From Marinobacter bryozoorum (GTDB lineage Bacteria > Pseudomonadota > Gammaproteobacteria > Pseudomonadales > Oleiphilaceae): 64,000 bases of DNA. The stretch is from NCBI RefSeq assembly GCF_023156245.1, contig NZ_JAKZAH010000003.1:62001-126000 (forward strand), given 5' to 3'. Of this stretch, positions 20,028 through 29,751 are shown piece after piece. The number at the start of each line of letters is the position of its first letter. Positions within the stretch are counted from its first letter, which is position 1. The notes under the pieces are model-generated. The model was not told where the DNA came from, searched no databases, and saw only the letters and a list, made by a program, of their open reading frames with translations. A program made the position numbers and the translations under genes.

Positions 20028-21032
20028 ATGAAATTCCGCCTCGATACCTTCACTTTGCTACTTCTGGGCGCCATCGTGCTGGCGACCTTCCTGCCCGTGA
20101 GAGGGAGTGCTGCGGAGGCTCTATCCGTGGCCGGTACGGTCGCAGTTGCCCTGCTTTTCTTTCTTCATGGCGCAGCCCTGTCGCGGCAACAGATCATCGA
20201 CGGTGCGACCCACTGGCGCCTGCACATTATTATCACTGCCTTCACCTTTGTCTTCTTTCCCCTGATGGTGCTGCCCGTCAATGCACTGAGTGGCATTGCT
20301 CCCCGATGGATGCCTGAAGACCTGGGGTTGGGTTTTCTCTATCTCGGGGTCCTGCCCTCAGCGGTATCGTCGTCCATCGCCTACACGGCAATGGCGCGCG
20401 GTAATGTCCCTGCAGCGATCTGCAGTGCGGCTGCCTCCAACGTATTCGGTATGATGCTCACGCCTTTCCTGCTGATCCTGCTGGTCAGTACCTCAGGTGG
20501 CGGCAGTTTTTCGGTACTCGAAGCACTGAAGGATATCGTGGTGCAGTTGCTGTTGCCCTTTGCAGTCGGACATGCCATGCGCCCCTGGCTGGGTGGCTTT
20601 CTGGCACGTCACGAAAACCTCGCGTCACGGTATGACCAGTGCGTAATCTGGCTGATCGTTTACTCGGCGTTCTCCCATTCCGTGGTGAGCGGACTGTGGG
20701 AGAACTTGCCGCTAACCGCTATCGGGCTGACTATCGTGCTGTGCTTTGCCCTGCTGGGGTTCTTTATGCTTGTGGCGCACCTGCTGGTACGACGCTTCGG
20801 GTTCAGCCTGGAGGACGAGGCGGCCGTGGTATTTTGCGGTTCGAAGAAAAGCCTGGCGTCGGGATTGCCCATGGCCAAGGTGCTGTTTTCCGGTCACCCG
20901 GGGTTTGGCATGATCGTGCTGCCCATCATGTGCTACAACCAGATACAGGTCATCGTCGGGGCCATGCTGGCACAGCGCTACCGCCGGCTTATTGAGGCGG
21001 CAAATGAACCGGCAGCCGCCGGCAAACCCTGA
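20028..21032 (+). CDS. Bile acid:sodium symporter-family transporter (SBF-like)
   Basis: 334-residue polytopic membrane protein with about nine or ten hydrophobic helices (first near 9-25). Conserved patterns include FLHGAALSRQQIIDG, the LGFLYLGVLPSAVSSSIAYTAMARGN crossover with the broken helix, and FCGSKKSLASGLPMAK in the second half, as in YfeH-type members of the SBF/DUF4137 family. It is predicted to import an organic anion with sodium at the inner membrane; the substrate is unknown. GGAGG-like AGGAGC precedes the ATG by about ten bases. Confidence 0.9.
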   Translation: MKFRLDTFTLLLLGAIVLATFLPVRGSAAEALSVAGTVAVALLFFLHGAALSRQQIIDGATHWRLHIIITAFTFVFFPLMVLPVNALSGIAPRWMPEDLGLGFLYLGVLPSAVSSSIAYTAMARGNVPAAICSAAASNVFGMMLTPFLLILLVSTSGGGSFSVLEALKDIVVQLLLPFAVGHAMRPWLGGFLARHENLASRYDQCVIWLIVYSAFSHSVVSGLWENLPLTAIGLTIVLCFALLGFFMLVAHLLVRRFGFSLEDEAAVVFCGSKKSLASGLPMAKVLFSGHPGFGMIVLPIMCYNQIQVIVGAMLAQRYRRLIEAANEPAAAGKP

Positions 21033-21061
21033 GTTGGGGCAGCCCCTGGCTAACCGCTGGC

Positions 21062-21784
21062 TCAGCCGCCTCCCCCGGTCAGCGCACCGAACAGGCTCGT
21101 AAGGATAATAATACCCACAATCCAGCCGAGAACCGCAGGCCAGAAGTTTGTCATCTGGGGACGTTCCTGTTGCGCATTGTCGTCGCCATGATCAGCGGGA
21201 AAGCTGATGCCCTGATAGCGGCCGGCATCGTCGAGTGCAACATCACCCTCTTCCTGCCGGTCCAGGGCGTCTGTCATGCCATACCAGCCGAACCAGTCGC
21301 CCAGGAAGCGTGCCACCGGTGCCGGCAGGCGGGATTCATCGGCAAGGGGGCGAAGTCGTGGTTCCAGCTCAACGCCGATGGCGGCCCGCACATGGTCCTG
21401 GTCCGCCGGCGGTTCTGTCAGGATGGCTCGCCAGATCGCCACATCCTGGGACCGGACATGGTCATTAAGCATGGCATTAACCTGGATGACCACTTCCCGG
21501 ACGACTTGTTGCTCGCTGCCAGACAGGGGCGCGCTGCGTGACTCCGCCTGCCAGCCGGAAGCCTCGTTGCCAGGGGGCTCTTGCGGTTGTTGCTGCGCCT
21601 CACCTGCGGACACGGGGCCAGCAGTGGACACCGGGTGCCCGGCCTCTTCCATAGCGTTGTGATAGGCTGCTTCCAGCCGCCGGGCCTCTTCTCCCTCAGC
21701 AAACTTGCTTTGCTGCTCGAAAGCCTCCCGGATCCGGGCGTTATCGCGGGTTGGCTCAATGCCCAGTATTTCCCAACAGTTCAT
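21062..21784 (-). CDS. Degenerate J-domain-like, tail-anchored membrane protein
   Basis: 240 residues. The opening CWEILGIEPTRDNARIREAFEQQ resembles helices I and II of a DnaJ domain, but the HPD tripeptide that activates Hsp70 ATPase is absent (the loop reads SKFAEGEE). A Gln/Pro/Ser-rich linker follows (about 50-90), then an uncharacterised helical region (about 90-175) and one C-terminal membrane helix (about 212-235, FWPAVLGWIVGIIILTSLFG), leaving the bulk in the cytoplasm. The function is not known; it may be a co-chaperone relative that has lost Hsp70 coupling. Divergent from the TonB receptor gene. Confidence 0.7.
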   Translation of the reverse strand: MNCWEILGIEPTRDNARIREAFEQQSKFAEGEEARRLEAAYHNAMEEAGHPVSTAGPVSAGEAQQQPQEPPGNEASGWQAESRSAPLSGSEQQVVREVVIQVNAMLNDHVRSQDVAIWRAILTEPPADQDHVRAAIGVELEPRLRPLADESRLPAPVARFLGDWFGWYGMTDALDRQEEGDVALDDAGRYQGISFPADHGDDNAQQERPQMTNFWPAVLGWIVGIIILTSLFGALTGGGG

Positions 21785-21896
21785 GAATCACGGTGCTCCT
21801 GGTTGCAGGCGGCTGACTTTCCGATATCATGCCAATTCCTGAGCTAATCTTAAAACAATATTCATCAGGCTCGTCTCCGGTAAGGCCCTAATTACC

Positions 21897-24038
21897 ATGA
21901 ACCACAAACTTGGCAACGCTAGCCCACCGGTCAAACCAGCTGGTTTGATGCTTGTGCTCGGCCTTGGCCTGGCCTTGTCCTCACCACAGGCTGGTGCCAG
22001 TGAATCCGAAGTGCCGCCCTGGCTCGCACTAGGCGAAACGGACGTGCCAGAAGGCGGCTATAGCGCTGTTCCCGAAGTCCTCACCACTGCCAGGCTACGC
22101 CAGCCCAAAGCCCGGGTGCCAGGCACCACCACTGTCATTTCCGGCGAGACCATCCGCGATCTCGGTATGGTTTCGCTGGCCGATGTGTTTCGCCTGGTGC
22201 CGGGCATGACAGTGGCCGCCGTTGAGAGCAATCAGCCAACGGTGAGCTATCACGGCACCGTAGCCTATGAACAGCGGCGGCTGCAGGTTCTGATTGATGG
22301 GCGTACCGGGTACCTGCCCAGCCTTGCGGACGTTGACTGGAATGCCATGCCGGTTCCCATAGAACTGATTGATCGCGTCGAAATCAGCCGGGGGCCCAAC
22401 TCCGCCGCCTATGGCAACAACGCGTTCCTGGCGTCCATCAATATTATTACAATGTCGCCGGAGAATACGGCAGGCACCGGTCTGCACGTCCAGGGTGGTG
22501 GTCCCGGTATTCGCAACTATACCGCCTACCACGGCCGTACCCGGGACGATTACAGCTGGCGGGTTGCCTGGCACCGCAAGGAGTCGGACGGATTCGATTT
22601 TCAATACGACACCGGCAGTCAGCTGCGCAAGGCACCGATTCGGGATGGTTTCGAATTCAATCAATTCTATTATGACGGGGTTGTACAGCCCTCCCCCCAG
22701 CACTCTCTCGAGCTCCGCGCCGGTATAGTTGACGGCATTGACCAGGATGACCCGATAAAGATTGGTTCAGACCTGGGCATTCAGAACAACCCGGACGACG
22801 AAGTCCGGGATTATTATCTGCAGGCGACCTATGGTTTCAGCGGACTGGATAAACACCTGATCGAATTCCAGACCAGCTACCAGCGGTACAACCGTGACAA
22901 GGACTGGATCAGCTGCATCGAGCTCGGAGGCACCCCTGCTCCCATGTGCGCCAGGCTCAATGAGGATCTCAATCAGCACCGGCTGGAGTTCGAGCTCCAG
23001 GATACCTGGGAGATCAATCCCGATCTGAGACTGGTCAGTGGCCTGGGCTATCGGGAAGATGGCTACGAATCTGAAACCTATTTCGGGGGAAGTGGCAACA
23101 TTTACCAGTCCCGCCTTTTTGCAAACCTGGAATATACGCCGCTTTACTGGCTGACCTTCAACGCTGGCGCGAACTACGAACATACCTCGCTGATGGACGA
23201 CAGCTTCCTGTCCCCCCGGCTCGCTACCAACCTGCACCTGACCGAGAACCAGTCCCTGCGCTTTGTCTACTCACGGGCGGTCCGTACTCCCGACGCCCTG
23301 GAACAACGTGCAGACTGGGCGTACACCCCGAGAAACGTCAGCCCGTCAATCTACAGCGACCTCGAAGGCCAGCGCATCGATGAGGAGTTTGACTCCGTCA
23401 GCCCGGTAGACTTTTCAAGCTACTATACAGAAGCTCCCGGTGATCTGGATGAGGAACGGATTACCAGCAGGGAAATCAGCTATTACGGCCAGTTCCGTCT
23501 GGGAAGTGGCGTGGTTTCCACCGAAATTCGATACTTCTATGACGAGCTCAGGGACCTGGTAGCAGGCATTATCAATATCGAAGACTATGACCTTGGAAAT
23601 CGCGTCGCCATCGACCAGCAGGGTATAGAGTTGGAAACCGCACTGGACCTGGGTGACACACGGCTTCGGTTGACCTACGGTTACATGGACCAGGAAGGGT
23701 GGTACACCGCCAATGACGGGCTGTCGCCCGACGAGCAACAGGAGACCGTAGCCCGCGAAGGCCGGTTATCGGTTCGTCACACGGGCAGTCTGGCCTGGAT
23801 CCAGCGTTATTCCAATGACTGGAGTTCAGCCGTTGCCTGGTATGTCGCTGATGAATTCCGCAGTGGCCCTTACCAACGGGCCGATCTGCGCTTAGCGAAA
23901 ACCGTGCACGGCCCCAGGGTGAGCTATGATATAGCCCTGATTATGCATCACTACCTCAATGACAACCCTTTGTTGAGCAGAGACAACAACTACAGGGATC
24001 GCAACCAGTTCTTCCTCGAAGCCGGTGTCCGTTTCTGA
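21897..24038 (+). CDS. TonB-dependent outer-membrane receptor
   Basis: 713 residues with a signal peptide ending near ASPQAGAS (about residue 37), a plug domain at about 75-190 (TTVISGETIRDLGMVSLADV, then RGPNSAAYGNNAF) and a C-terminal 22-stranded barrel closing with FFLEAGVRF, the terminal Phe expected for outer-membrane insertion. It takes a ligand such as an iron or metal chelate into the periplasm using TonB energy. No Fur box is evident upstream. The next two genes, a periplasmic binding protein and a hybrid kinase, follow with 25-base spacing and then overlap, so the ligand may be sensed rather than only imported. The ligand is unknown. Confidence 0.9.
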   Translation: MNHKLGNASPPVKPAGLMLVLGLGLALSSPQAGASESEVPPWLALGETDVPEGGYSAVPEVLTTARLRQPKARVPGTTTVISGETIRDLGMVSLADVFRLVPGMTVAAVESNQPTVSYHGTVAYEQRRLQVLIDGRTGYLPSLADVDWNAMPVPIELIDRVEISRGPNSAAYGNNAFLASINIITMSPENTAGTGLHVQGGGPGIRNYTAYHGRTRDDYSWRVAWHRKESDGFDFQYDTGSQLRKAPIRDGFEFNQFYYDGVVQPSPQHSLELRAGIVDGIDQDDPIKIGSDLGIQNNPDDEVRDYYLQATYGFSGLDKHLIEFQTSYQRYNRDKDWISCIELGGTPAPMCARLNEDLNQHRLEFELQDTWEINPDLRLVSGLGYREDGYESETYFGGSGNIYQSRLFANLEYTPLYWLTFNAGANYEHTSLMDDSFLSPRLATNLHLTENQSLRFVYSRAVRTPDALEQRADWAYTPRNVSPSIYSDLEGQRIDEEFDSVSPVDFSSYYTEAPGDLDEERITSREISYYGQFRLGSGVVSTEIRYFYDELRDLVAGIINIEDYDLGNRVAIDQQGIELETALDLGDTRLRLTYGYMDQEGWYTANDGLSPDEQQETVAREGRLSVRHTGSLAWIQRYSNDWSSAVAWYVADEFRSGPYQRADLRLAKTVHGPRVSYDIALIMHHYLNDNPLLSRDNNYRDRNQFFLEAGVRF

Positions 24039-24063
24039 CGAACCGCCTTTCAGGAAACTGATA

Positions 24064-25050
24064 ATGACCAGGATGGGTATGGGTAGCTGTATTTCCCGCA
24101 AAGCCAGAAAAGTACGCCGCGCCGGTTTGCTCCCCGATTGGGGACTGGCGTTCGTCCTGCTTTTGGTGATGCCGCTTGCCCTTTTGGCGCAACCGCTCAA
24201 CGCCGATGTGGTCTATCTGCAGGGATCGGCCAACCCCACCTTCAACCTGCGATTCACCGAACTGCTGCAGCAGCAACTCGGGCCTGAGACGGAGGTGCGC
24301 AGGTTTTCGTCTCTGCAGACGTTCGAGGGGCCGCCCGGACCGGTCATCACACTGGGTCAGGAGGCACTGACCCGGGTGCTGGAAGCCAGCACACAAAGGC
24401 AGGTACTCGCACTGTTGATTGATTCGGACACACTCGCGGGGGTGGCCGAGAATTCCGGAATCGCGATATCTACCATCTGGTACGATCCGCCACTGCTTCG
24501 TCAGGCCCTCATTGGCCGGACTATCCTCCCCCAGGCCAGCCGGATGGCCTTGCTGGCCCGCCCGGGTGACGCCGGTCGATACGAACCGCTGCTGGATGAA
24601 CTGGCAGACTATGGTATCGAGGCACGGGTGTTCCTGGTGACGGGGGACGACTCACTGATTCCGACCCTGTCGCGGGCACTGAGCTTTGGCGATTTCCTGC
24701 TGGCGACACCGGACGATGCCATCTACAACCCCCGCACGATCAAACATATCCTGTTGACGACCTATCGACGTAACCGGCTCGTTATAGGCCCCAGCCATGC
24801 TTTTATCAGGGCTGGCGTGCTTGCCTCCTCCTATGTACCGCTGCCGGACTACGCCGCCAGGGCAGCACAGTATGTCCGGGAATGGCAACGTACCGGAAAC
24901 CTCCCCGAACCGTCCTACCCGGATAGCTTCAGCATTGAGATCAACCGGCAGGTTGCCAGGTCCCTTAACCTGCCCCTGCCGGACCGGGAGCAGATCGTGG
25001 AAGAAGTCCGTGCCCTACTCCGGCAGTCGACAATGGAGGTGCGGCCATGA
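24064..25050 (+). CDS. Periplasmic ABC_sub_bind-family protein
   Basis: 328 residues from ATG 24064, which has AGGAA seven bases upstream; an in-frame GTG at 24025 overlaps the receptor gene and is less likely. A hydrophobic segment (about 19-42, LAFVLLLVMPLALLAQPLNA) is a signal peptide or anchor. The rest has the type-1 periplasmic-binding fold with VITLGQEALTRVL, SQASRMALLARPGDA-like and FLLATPDDAIYNPRTIKHIL, matching the ABC_sub_bind (PF04392-like) family. No ABC permease is nearby. The stop overlaps the histidine kinase start (ATGA), suggesting that it presents a ligand to that kinase. Confidence 0.82.
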   Translation: MTRMGMGSCISRKARKVRRAGLLPDWGLAFVLLLVMPLALLAQPLNADVVYLQGSANPTFNLRFTELLQQQLGPETEVRRFSSLQTFEGPPGPVITLGQEALTRVLEASTQRQVLALLIDSDTLAGVAENSGIAISTIWYDPPLLRQALIGRTILPQASRMALLARPGDAGRYEPLLDELADYGIEARVFLVTGDDSLIPTLSRALSFGDFLLATPDDAIYNPRTIKHILLTTYRRNRLVIGPSHAFIRAGVLASSYVPLPDYAARAAQYVREWQRTGNLPEPSYPDSFSIEINRQVARSLNLPLPDREQIVEEVRALLRQSTMEVRP

Positions 25051-27008
25051 GGCAACGCACCGCCAAGAGGAGCCTGGCCAACCAGTTGCTGTTATTGGGT
25101 GCCCTGCCCGCCGTTTTGATGTTTATCGGGCTGATGGTGTTTTTCACCCATGCCCGCCTGACAGATGCCCGCCAGGAGCTTTTCGATTCCACCCAGGTTT
25201 TGGTTGATAACCTTGCCCCGGCCATGGAGTACGCCGTCGTTTCCGGAAACCTTGAAGTCCTCGAAGACCTGCTCAGCCAGGCCAGCAGCCGCACCAGCCT
25301 GGAATGGATCCGGGTTACCGATGTGGTTGGCAACCAGATGGCGTTTGTGGGTAGCGAGCGCTTCAGCGAGTGGCCCGGCGCCGACCAACAGCAAGAGGGT
25401 ATTCACCGATTCAGTTCCGATATCCTGCAGTTACCCGTGACCCTGGGCAGTGCCAGTGAAGACTGGTTCGAGCCGGACTACCGGGTGTCCGGCGGGGCCA
25501 TGCGGGTAGGAACGGTAGAGGTTGCAGTTAGTGAGCAGCGTCTGACCGAAAGGCGCGGTGATATCCTGCTTACCTCCGGTGTGGTCGGTATATCACTGCT
25601 GGTTTTTGCCCTCCTGCTGATTTACCGCCTTACGGCGACCCTCCTGGAGCCCATGCAAACACTTGCTGACCGGGTCATGGCCATGACCCGCAGGGATTAC
25701 CGGGAAAGTCCCCCGGTGGGCACCCGGGTCGCCGAGTTTGCCCAGCTGGAAGATAACCTGAACCAGCTGGCCCGCAACCTGGGGAACCTGCAGGAATCAC
25801 GGGACCAGACCCTTGCCCTTTCGGAAAGCGCCCGTGAAAAAGCCGAACAGGCCAGCCAGGCCAAGACCGAATTCCTTGCAGTGATGAGCCACGAGTTACG
25901 CACACCACTGAACGGCATGCTGGCAATGGTAGACCTGGTTTCCGAGCAGCCGCTGACTGGCCGCCAGGCGGATTACCTGAACACTGCCCGGCGCTCCACT
26001 GAAGACCTGTTGACCCTTATTAACGACATCCTGGATGTTTCCCGCCTGGATCAGGGCACATTGTTACTGCAATCACGTCCGTTCAACCCCAGGGAACTGG
26101 CAGAGAACTGCATGGCCAGTTTCCGGCATGCGGCCGAGCAACACGGCCTGCAGCTGGCACTGGAGCTTTCGGGGAACTGGCCGGACGAGCCCGAGGTGGC
26201 GGGTGACGCAGTACGGTATCGACAGGTACTGGCCAACCTGCTCGACAACGCCATCAAGTTCTCGGATCAGGGTGTCATCAGGGTGACCATGGACTGGCAC
26301 CTGGAGGCTGATGATTGTGTCTTTATCACGTGCGAAGTAGAAGATAATGGACATGGCATTGCGCCGGAACAGCTGGAGCAGGTATTCAACAGTTTTGAGC
26401 AACTGGACTCATCCCATTCGCGGACTACCGACGGAACCGGCATCGGGCTTACCCTGGTTCAGAAGCTGGTAGAGCTGATGGGAGGCCATATCAGCCTGGC
26501 CAGTGACTTCCAGGAGGGCTCCAGTTTTCGCTTTGAAGTGCCTTTTGAGCTTATTCGTCATGCGCAGGGCAGCCAGCCCGAATCACCGCAGGGCCAACCA
26601 ACGCCCCAGGAAGGGGTGGAACGGCAAACTCCGCGGGCGCTGGTGGTGGAGGATAACCCGGTTAACCAGCGAGTGGCACGCACCCTGCTCGACCGCCTCG
26701 GATTTGACACCGCAGCCGTGACAAACGGGCGTGAGGCGGTCGAGTCCGTTACCTGCACCGACACGCCGTTTACCGTCATCCTGATGGACTGCCATATGCC
26801 TGTCATGGACGGCTTTGCCGCTGCCCAGGCCATTCGGGAATGGGAGCGCCAGGAAGAACAGCACCAGATTCCGATTATTGCCCTGACAGCGGATGCGTTA
26901 CCGGGTACGGAAAAAAGCTGCCTGGAAGCGGGAATGAACGATTACCTGTCCAAGCCCGTCCGTAAGGAGCAGCTCAGGAGCGTACTGAGTCGCTGGGTGC
27001 CGCTTTAA
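25047..27008 (+). CDS. Hybrid sensor histidine kinase/response regulator
   Basis: 653-residue inner-membrane kinase. Order: membrane helix (about 12-34), periplasmic sensor (about 35-170), second helix (about 173-195), HAMP (about 196-250), HisKA with His282 ([11 protein letters not shown]), HATPase with the N box (NLLDNAIKF), G1 DNGHGI and G2 GTGIGL, then a receiver with phosphoacceptor Asp581 ([11 protein letters not shown]) and Lys near SKPVRKEQL. No Hpt domain or DNA-binding output is encoded, so a separate Hpt protein or regulator must receive the phosphate. It overlaps the upstream binding-protein gene by 4 nt (ATGA); the first ORF of the module is the TonB receptor. Confidence 0.93.
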   Translation: MRQRTAKRSLANQLLLLGALPAVLMFIGLMVFFTHARLTDARQELFDSTQVLVDNLAPAMEYAVVSGNLEVLEDLLSQASSRTSLEWIRVTDVVGNQMAFVGSERFSEWPGADQQQEGIHRFSSDILQLPVTLGSASEDWFEPDYRVSGGAMRVGTVEVAVSEQRLTERRGDILLTSGVVGISLLVFALLLIYRLTATLLEPMQTLADRVMAMTRRDYRESPPVGTRVAEFAQLEDNLNQLARNLGNLQESRDQTLALSESAREKAEQASQAKTEFLAVMSHELRTPLNGMLAMVDLVSEQPLTGRQADYLNTARRSTEDLLTLINDILDVSRLDQGTLLLQSRPFNPRELAENCMASFRHAAEQHGLQLALELSGNWPDEPEVAGDAVRYRQVLANLLDNAIKFSDQGVIRVTMDWHLEADDCVFITCEVEDNGHGIAPEQLEQVFNSFEQLDSSHSRTTDGTGIGLTLVQKLVELMGGHISLASDFQEGSSFRFEVPFELIRHAQGSQPESPQGQPTPQEGVERQTPRALVVEDNPVNQRVARTLLDRLGFDTAAVTNGREAVESVTCTDTPFTVILMDCHMPVMDGFAAAQAIREWERQEEQHQIPIIALTADALPGTEKSCLEAGMNDYLSKPVRKEQLRSVLSRWVPL

Positions 27009-27041
27009 CCCCGGGTCGGTTACCCGTACCTGTCGAACGAT

Positions 27042-28403
27042 TTATGCCACCGGTGTACGCATGGTGACAAACTCCTCAGCCGATGTCGGGTGAATTCCGA
27101 GGGTGCTGTCGAAGTCTGCCTTGGTCGCACCACATTTCAGGGCCACGCCCAGGCCCTGGGTGATTTCACCGGCATCTGCGCCAACCATATGCGCGCCCAA
27201 CACCCGGTCATCATCCGCGTCCACTACCAGTTTCATCAGGCTGCGTTCATCACGACCGCTGAGGGTATGTTTCATCGGCCGGAACTCGGAGCGGTAAATC
27301 ACGACCCGGTGTCCGGCTTCCTTCGCTTCTGCTTCCGTCAGGCCCACGGTGCCGATATTCGGCTGGCAGAAAACCGCTGTCGGGATGTTGCGATAGTCCA
27401 TCTCCCCCTGACCATCACCAAAGAGACGTCGGGAGAGCACCATCGCCTGGGCCAGTGCAACCGGAGTCAGTTGTGGTGTGCCAATGACGTCACCGAGCGC
27501 AGTGATGGAAGGCACGGCCGTCTGGAAATATTCGTCGACCTGGACATGGCCGCTGGTTGTGAATTCCACGCCCAGTGTTTCAAGGTTCAGGCCATCGGTC
27601 AGTGCCCGGCGTCCTGTAGCCGCCATCACCAGGCCCGTTTCCATCACACTGCCGTCCGACAGGGTCACTGCATATCCGCTGCCAGACTCTTCGACCGCAG
27701 TGATATTGCTGTTGAACCGCAGGCGAATGCCCTTTTTCTCCAGCTCGGTAACGAGGAAACGACGAACGTCGTCATCAAAGCCGCGAAGGAACAGTTCTCC
27801 CCGGTAAATCAGGGTGGTCTCTACCCCAAGACCGGCGAGAATGCCTGCAAACTCCACGGCGATATAACCACCGCCCCAGATGACCGCCTCGCGGGGCAAC
27901 TGCGGCAGATAGAACATCTCGTTGGAAGAGAGCACCAGCTCACGCCCGGGCACATCGGGAATCGAAGGCCAGCTGCCGGTGGCTATGGTGATGCGGTCTG
28001 TGGTCAGTTCCCGGTCACCCACCACGACGGTGTTGGGATCACGCAACGACGCGGTTCCCTGGATAACCGTTACACCTGCACCCTCGAGCAGTTGACCGTA
28101 GATGCCGTTCAGTCGCTCGATCTCGGCGTTCTTGTTGGCGACCAGGGTGGGCCAGTCAAAGCGCACGTCGGAACGTGGCACCTGCCAGCCATACCCGGCT
28201 GCATCTTCCAGGTCTTCGCCGACATGGGCACCGTAGACAAACAGTTTCTTGGGTACGCAACCTACGTTGACACAGGTACCACCCAGGTACCGTGACTCGA
28301 CTACCGCCACCCGCGCGCCCTGCTGGGCGGACATGCGGGCAAGGCGAACACCGCCGGAACCGGCGCCAATAACGATCAGATCATAATCCCGGGATTCAGA
28401 CAC
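27042..28403 (-). CDS. gor: Glutathione-disulfide reductase
   Basis: 453-residue flavoprotein that reduces oxidised glutathione with NADPH in the cytoplasm. The redox-active disulfide is Cys44/Cys49 ([13 protein letters not shown]), FAD motif [11 protein letters not shown] at 10-20 and the NADPH domain motif [17 protein letters not shown] near 178. The C-terminal catalytic pair is His438 and Glu443 (IHPTSAEE). Length and motifs match Gor rather than lipoamide or mercuric reductase. On the same strand as, and 58 bases downstream of, a GNAT gene. Confidence 0.95.
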   Translation of the reverse strand: MSESRDYDLIVIGAGSGGVRLARMSAQQGARVAVVESRYLGGTCVNVGCVPKKLFVYGAHVGEDLEDAAGYGWQVPRSDVRFDWPTLVANKNAEIERLNGIYGQLLEGAGVTVIQGTASLRDPNTVVVGDRELTTDRITIATGSWPSIPDVPGRELVLSSNEMFYLPQLPREAVIWGGGYIAVEFAGILAGLGVETTLIYRGELFLRGFDDDVRRFLVTELEKKGIRLRFNSNITAVEESGSGYAVTLSDGSVMETGLVMAATGRRALTDGLNLETLGVEFTTSGHVQVDEYFQTAVPSITALGDVIGTPQLTPVALAQAMVLSRRLFGDGQGEMDYRNIPTAVFCQPNIGTVGLTEAEAKEAGHRVVIYRSEFRPMKHTLSGRDERSLMKLVVDADDDRVLGAHMVGADAGEITQGLGVALKCGATKADFDSTLGIHPTSAEEFVTMRTPVA

Positions 28404-28461
28404 GTGGACTCCTGTTCAACTTGATCAAAACAGACCGGTCAGCCGCCTGAAACCGACAGGA

Positions 28462-29148
28462 TCAGGAGGCCTGGAAGCCAGCCTTCGTGGATGCAACGTC
28501 CCCATCCCTGAACAGTACAAAATCCTCATAGTCCCCCAACCGGATGGTACCCAGGCTACGGAACCCTTCCGATTCATAGAAAGGCAGGTAACGGCTATTG
28601 CCGGTATCCAGCACCAGGCCGCTACCTTGCGGGTTTTCCGAACACAGTGCCTCGACTGAGGCCAGCAAGCGGCGACCAAAACCGCGATTCTGGTATTTCG
28701 GGTGAACCCCCATCAGTGGCAACTGATAGGTGCCCTCTGTCGGCAACATGTTGCGGATCTTTTCATGGTAATCAAGGTAACGCCGGGTAGAAGCGAAGCC
28801 TGCAGTCAATACCATGCGCAGTCGCCAGCTAAGCTGTTCAGCAAGGTTAAGCCGCAGCTCGGGCGCACCTATAAATGCCACCGCCACCAGGGTCTCGTCT
28901 GCCATGACGCCGATGGCATCCTGGTTGAGTTCGAAATAGAGATTAAGCAATTCACGGATAGTTGCACGAACCCGTTTATCATACCCGGGCTTGCGATGAT
29001 CGAACAGGTACTGAAAGGTGGGCTCGTGCCGGTACGCCTGGTAGAGAATCGACTTGGCCTCGTTAAAGGCGGTGTCGTCCAGCCGCACAATGGAAGGTTC
29101 CCGGGCGATCTTGTTATCGTTGTCTGCCGTTGTCATACCTTCTGCCAT
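28462..29148 (-). CDS. GNAT family N-acetyltransferase
   Basis: 228 residues with a GNAT fold, opening at REPSIVRLDDTAFNEAKSIL. The acetyl-CoA motif A is LMGVHPKYQNRGFGRRLLA (about 144-162), with the Gln/Arg-x-x-Gly-x-Gly/Ala pattern, followed by VLDTGNSRYLPFYESEGF, the C-terminal motif common to this family. The acceptor substrate is not known. It lies in the same direction as the T2SS operon, 73 bases beyond gspM, with no obvious link to secretion. The start at ATG 29148 is the first with good context (AAGGTATG-like sequence further upstream). Confidence 0.85.
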   Translation of the reverse strand: MAEGMTTADNDNKIAREPSIVRLDDTAFNEAKSILYQAYRHEPTFQYLFDHRKPGYDKRVRATIRELLNLYFELNQDAIGVMADETLVAVAFIGAPELRLNLAEQLSWRLRMVLTAGFASTRRYLDYHEKIRNMLPTEGTYQLPLMGVHPKYQNRGFGRRLLASVEALCSENPQGSGLVLDTGNSRYLPFYESEGFRSLGTIRLGDYEDFVLFRDGDVASTKAGFQAS

Positions 29149-29221
29149 CGAAAGGCTCCCCTTCGGTTAGCGTTATGCCGCCGATAACGGCGTCTTTTCA
29201 GTTACTTTCCCTCATTAATCC

Positions 29222-29749
29222 TCAGATTGCCAGTGTCAGTCGCACAGACACGACACCCGGCGCGCCCCGCCGGTCCATGGCTGCCTGCTCGATCAGTATG
29301 CCGTGATCGCTGCTTAGTCCTTCAAGCCACTGGGCGACCTGGCCAAAAGGCACATCTTCAAGCCAGACCCGGATCGAATCGTCACCGCTGGGTTCAAAGC
29401 GCTGCAAATCGAGGCCGGCTTCCCGGGCAGTGCCGGTAACGGTCGCCATCAGCTCACGGCCATTCTCCGGCTTGTTGGCCGCACTGGTCCCGGTGGTACC
29501 GCCGTCGCTCAGACCCCGGATGACCTCCCGGTTCTGCTGCATCCATGCCAGCAATTCACTGGCATTGGTCCGGGCGCTTACGGCCTGGTCATGGTAGCTT
29601 GCCACCGGGCGCCAGATGGCAAAATAAACCAGTGCCAGCAACAACGCCACAACCATAAACTTGAGGGCCTGCTGATCCCGCCGTGGAAGCTGGTCATAGC
29701 GAGTGATGAGTCGTGTTACGGACGGGTTTTCCCTGAGTTTACGAAGCAC
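29222..29749 (-). CDS. gspM: Type II secretion inner-membrane protein GspM
   Basis: 175 residues, last gene of the gsp operon. One membrane helix (about 28-47, KFMVVALLLALVYFAIW) follows a short cytoplasmic N-terminus; the periplasmic part has the ferredoxin-like fold expected of GspM, ending VSVRLTLAI. It partners GspL and GspC in the assembly platform. It starts with GTG at 29749, two bases after the gspL stop. GspM is poorly conserved, so identification depends on position and topology. Confidence 0.85.
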   Translation of the reverse strand: MLRKLRENPSVTRLITRYDQLPRRDQQALKFMVVALLLALVYFAIWRPVASYHDQAVSARTNASELLAWMQQNREVIRGLSDGGTTGTSAANKPENGRELMATVTGTAREAGLDLQRFEPSGDDSIRVWLEDVPFGQVAQWLEGLSSDHGILIEQAAMDRRGAPGVVSVRLTLAI

Positions 29750-29751
29750 GG

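Noticed and set aside
27090-28295. 401-codon open frame opposite gor
   Set aside because: It is the antisense of a well-conserved glutathione reductase gene and has low-complexity, unlikely protein content.
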